Source: Mnemiopsis leidyi (lineage: Eukaryota > Ctenophora > Tentaculata > Lobata > Bolinopsidae). Taken from it: 27,362 nucleotides of DNA. The notes beneath the pieces are model-generated. The model made no database searches, was not told the DNA's origin, and worked only from the letters and a program-made list of their open reading frames with translations. A program made the position numbers and the translations under genes. Where the stretch lies: positions 9,900 to 37,261 of the forward strand of contig JH153363.1 of the NCBI GenBank assembly GCA_000226015.1. The letters run 5' to 3'. This document shows, in pieces, positions 27,022-27,362 of the stretch. How positions within the stretch are numbered: the stretch's first letter is position 1; each line of letters begins with the position of its first letter.

Positions 27022-27362
27022 CTGATAAAGCATATAAAAAATAATTAAACATAGTTAGTGCTTTAATCAAAATACTTTGTTGTCCATGCTAGATTGTGTA
27101 CCCACAAGTCGTCTTAAGCTCTAATTCTGTGCCTTATCTGCTACATCGAAATGATATATGAAAAGAATAGAATAACAGTTACTCTAGCTCTGCAAACACT
27201 TGTTTGCTTTCCGAACTGACTTGTGTTTTTAGATTTTTTATTTTTCAACAGCCCTGAAGTGTTCCTTACACCTCTGCTCCTTGTAAATTTAACCATGGAC
27301 TATATATTTTATTTTTGTAAATTATAATTATTGTATGATCATTTTACATCAAATTATGCATA
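27022..27362. other. No exon seen; probable intron of the minus-strand gene
   Basis: AT-rich, stops in all frames, with the pyrimidine tract of the acceptor at its left end. Confidence 0.35.

Overview
This window looks like AT-rich nuclear DNA from an invertebrate animal. The evidence is spliceosomal GT-AG introns of 91 bp to 1.4 kb, very low gene density, many decayed copies of animal-type transposons, and an assembly gap beside a minisatellite. A lophotrochozoan such as a mollusc is my best guess, but the sequence does not prove it. There are no operons, ribosome binding sites, CRISPR arrays, rRNA or convincing tRNA genes.

Left part (1-6.9 kb). There is a piggyBac transposase C-terminal zinc-binding fragment (843-977, minus), abutting a frameshifted helix-turn-helix ORF (972-1383, plus). 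Next is the N-terminal part of a Crypton-type tyrosine recombinase (1525-2009, minus), broken by a frameshift and a stop and running into a 12-bp minisatellite. Several candidate exons with no recognised family follow, the best being 3628-3861 (minus).

Middle part (6.9-11.2 kb, minus strand). This is a cluster of repeated and shuffled exon-like blocks. At 9149-9593 it contains an Ulp1-like (peptidase C48) domain that keeps His, Asp and Cys in two exons joined by good splice sites, but with a one-base frame conflict. Two further long open exons without ATG lie at 10373-10584 and 10989-11202.

Middle part (11.7-16.1 kb). A segment of about 1.5 kb is present twice. Each copy carries a decayed ORF with a DFAE...AQSTYW signature that resembles a widespread invertebrate transposon protein. 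Between the copies lie a hAT (ZMYM1-like) transposase pseudogene (13275-13731, minus), the gap, and a CCCCCAACCTTG minisatellite.

Right part (16.5-27.4 kb). This holds the most gene-like content. A four-exon plus-strand gene (17693-21672, 768 codons) has splice phases that match at every junction. It encodes an unrecognised acidic, then basic and His-rich, probably nuclear protein with a motif repeated exactly every 44 residues. Its second intron carries a 1.2-kb repetitive insertion between perfect 19-bp direct repeats. A smaller three-exon model (22143-23431, plus) follows; it may be a separate gene or an alternative 3' part of the first. A non-LTR retrotransposon C-terminus (23762-23926), an interrupted ORF (26046-26267) and a terminal exon of a gene entering from the right (26833-27021) are on the minus strand.

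Most protein-like sequence here is therefore transposon debris. The 17.7-23.4 kb locus is the only convincing resident gene region, and none of its products belongs to a family I recognise.
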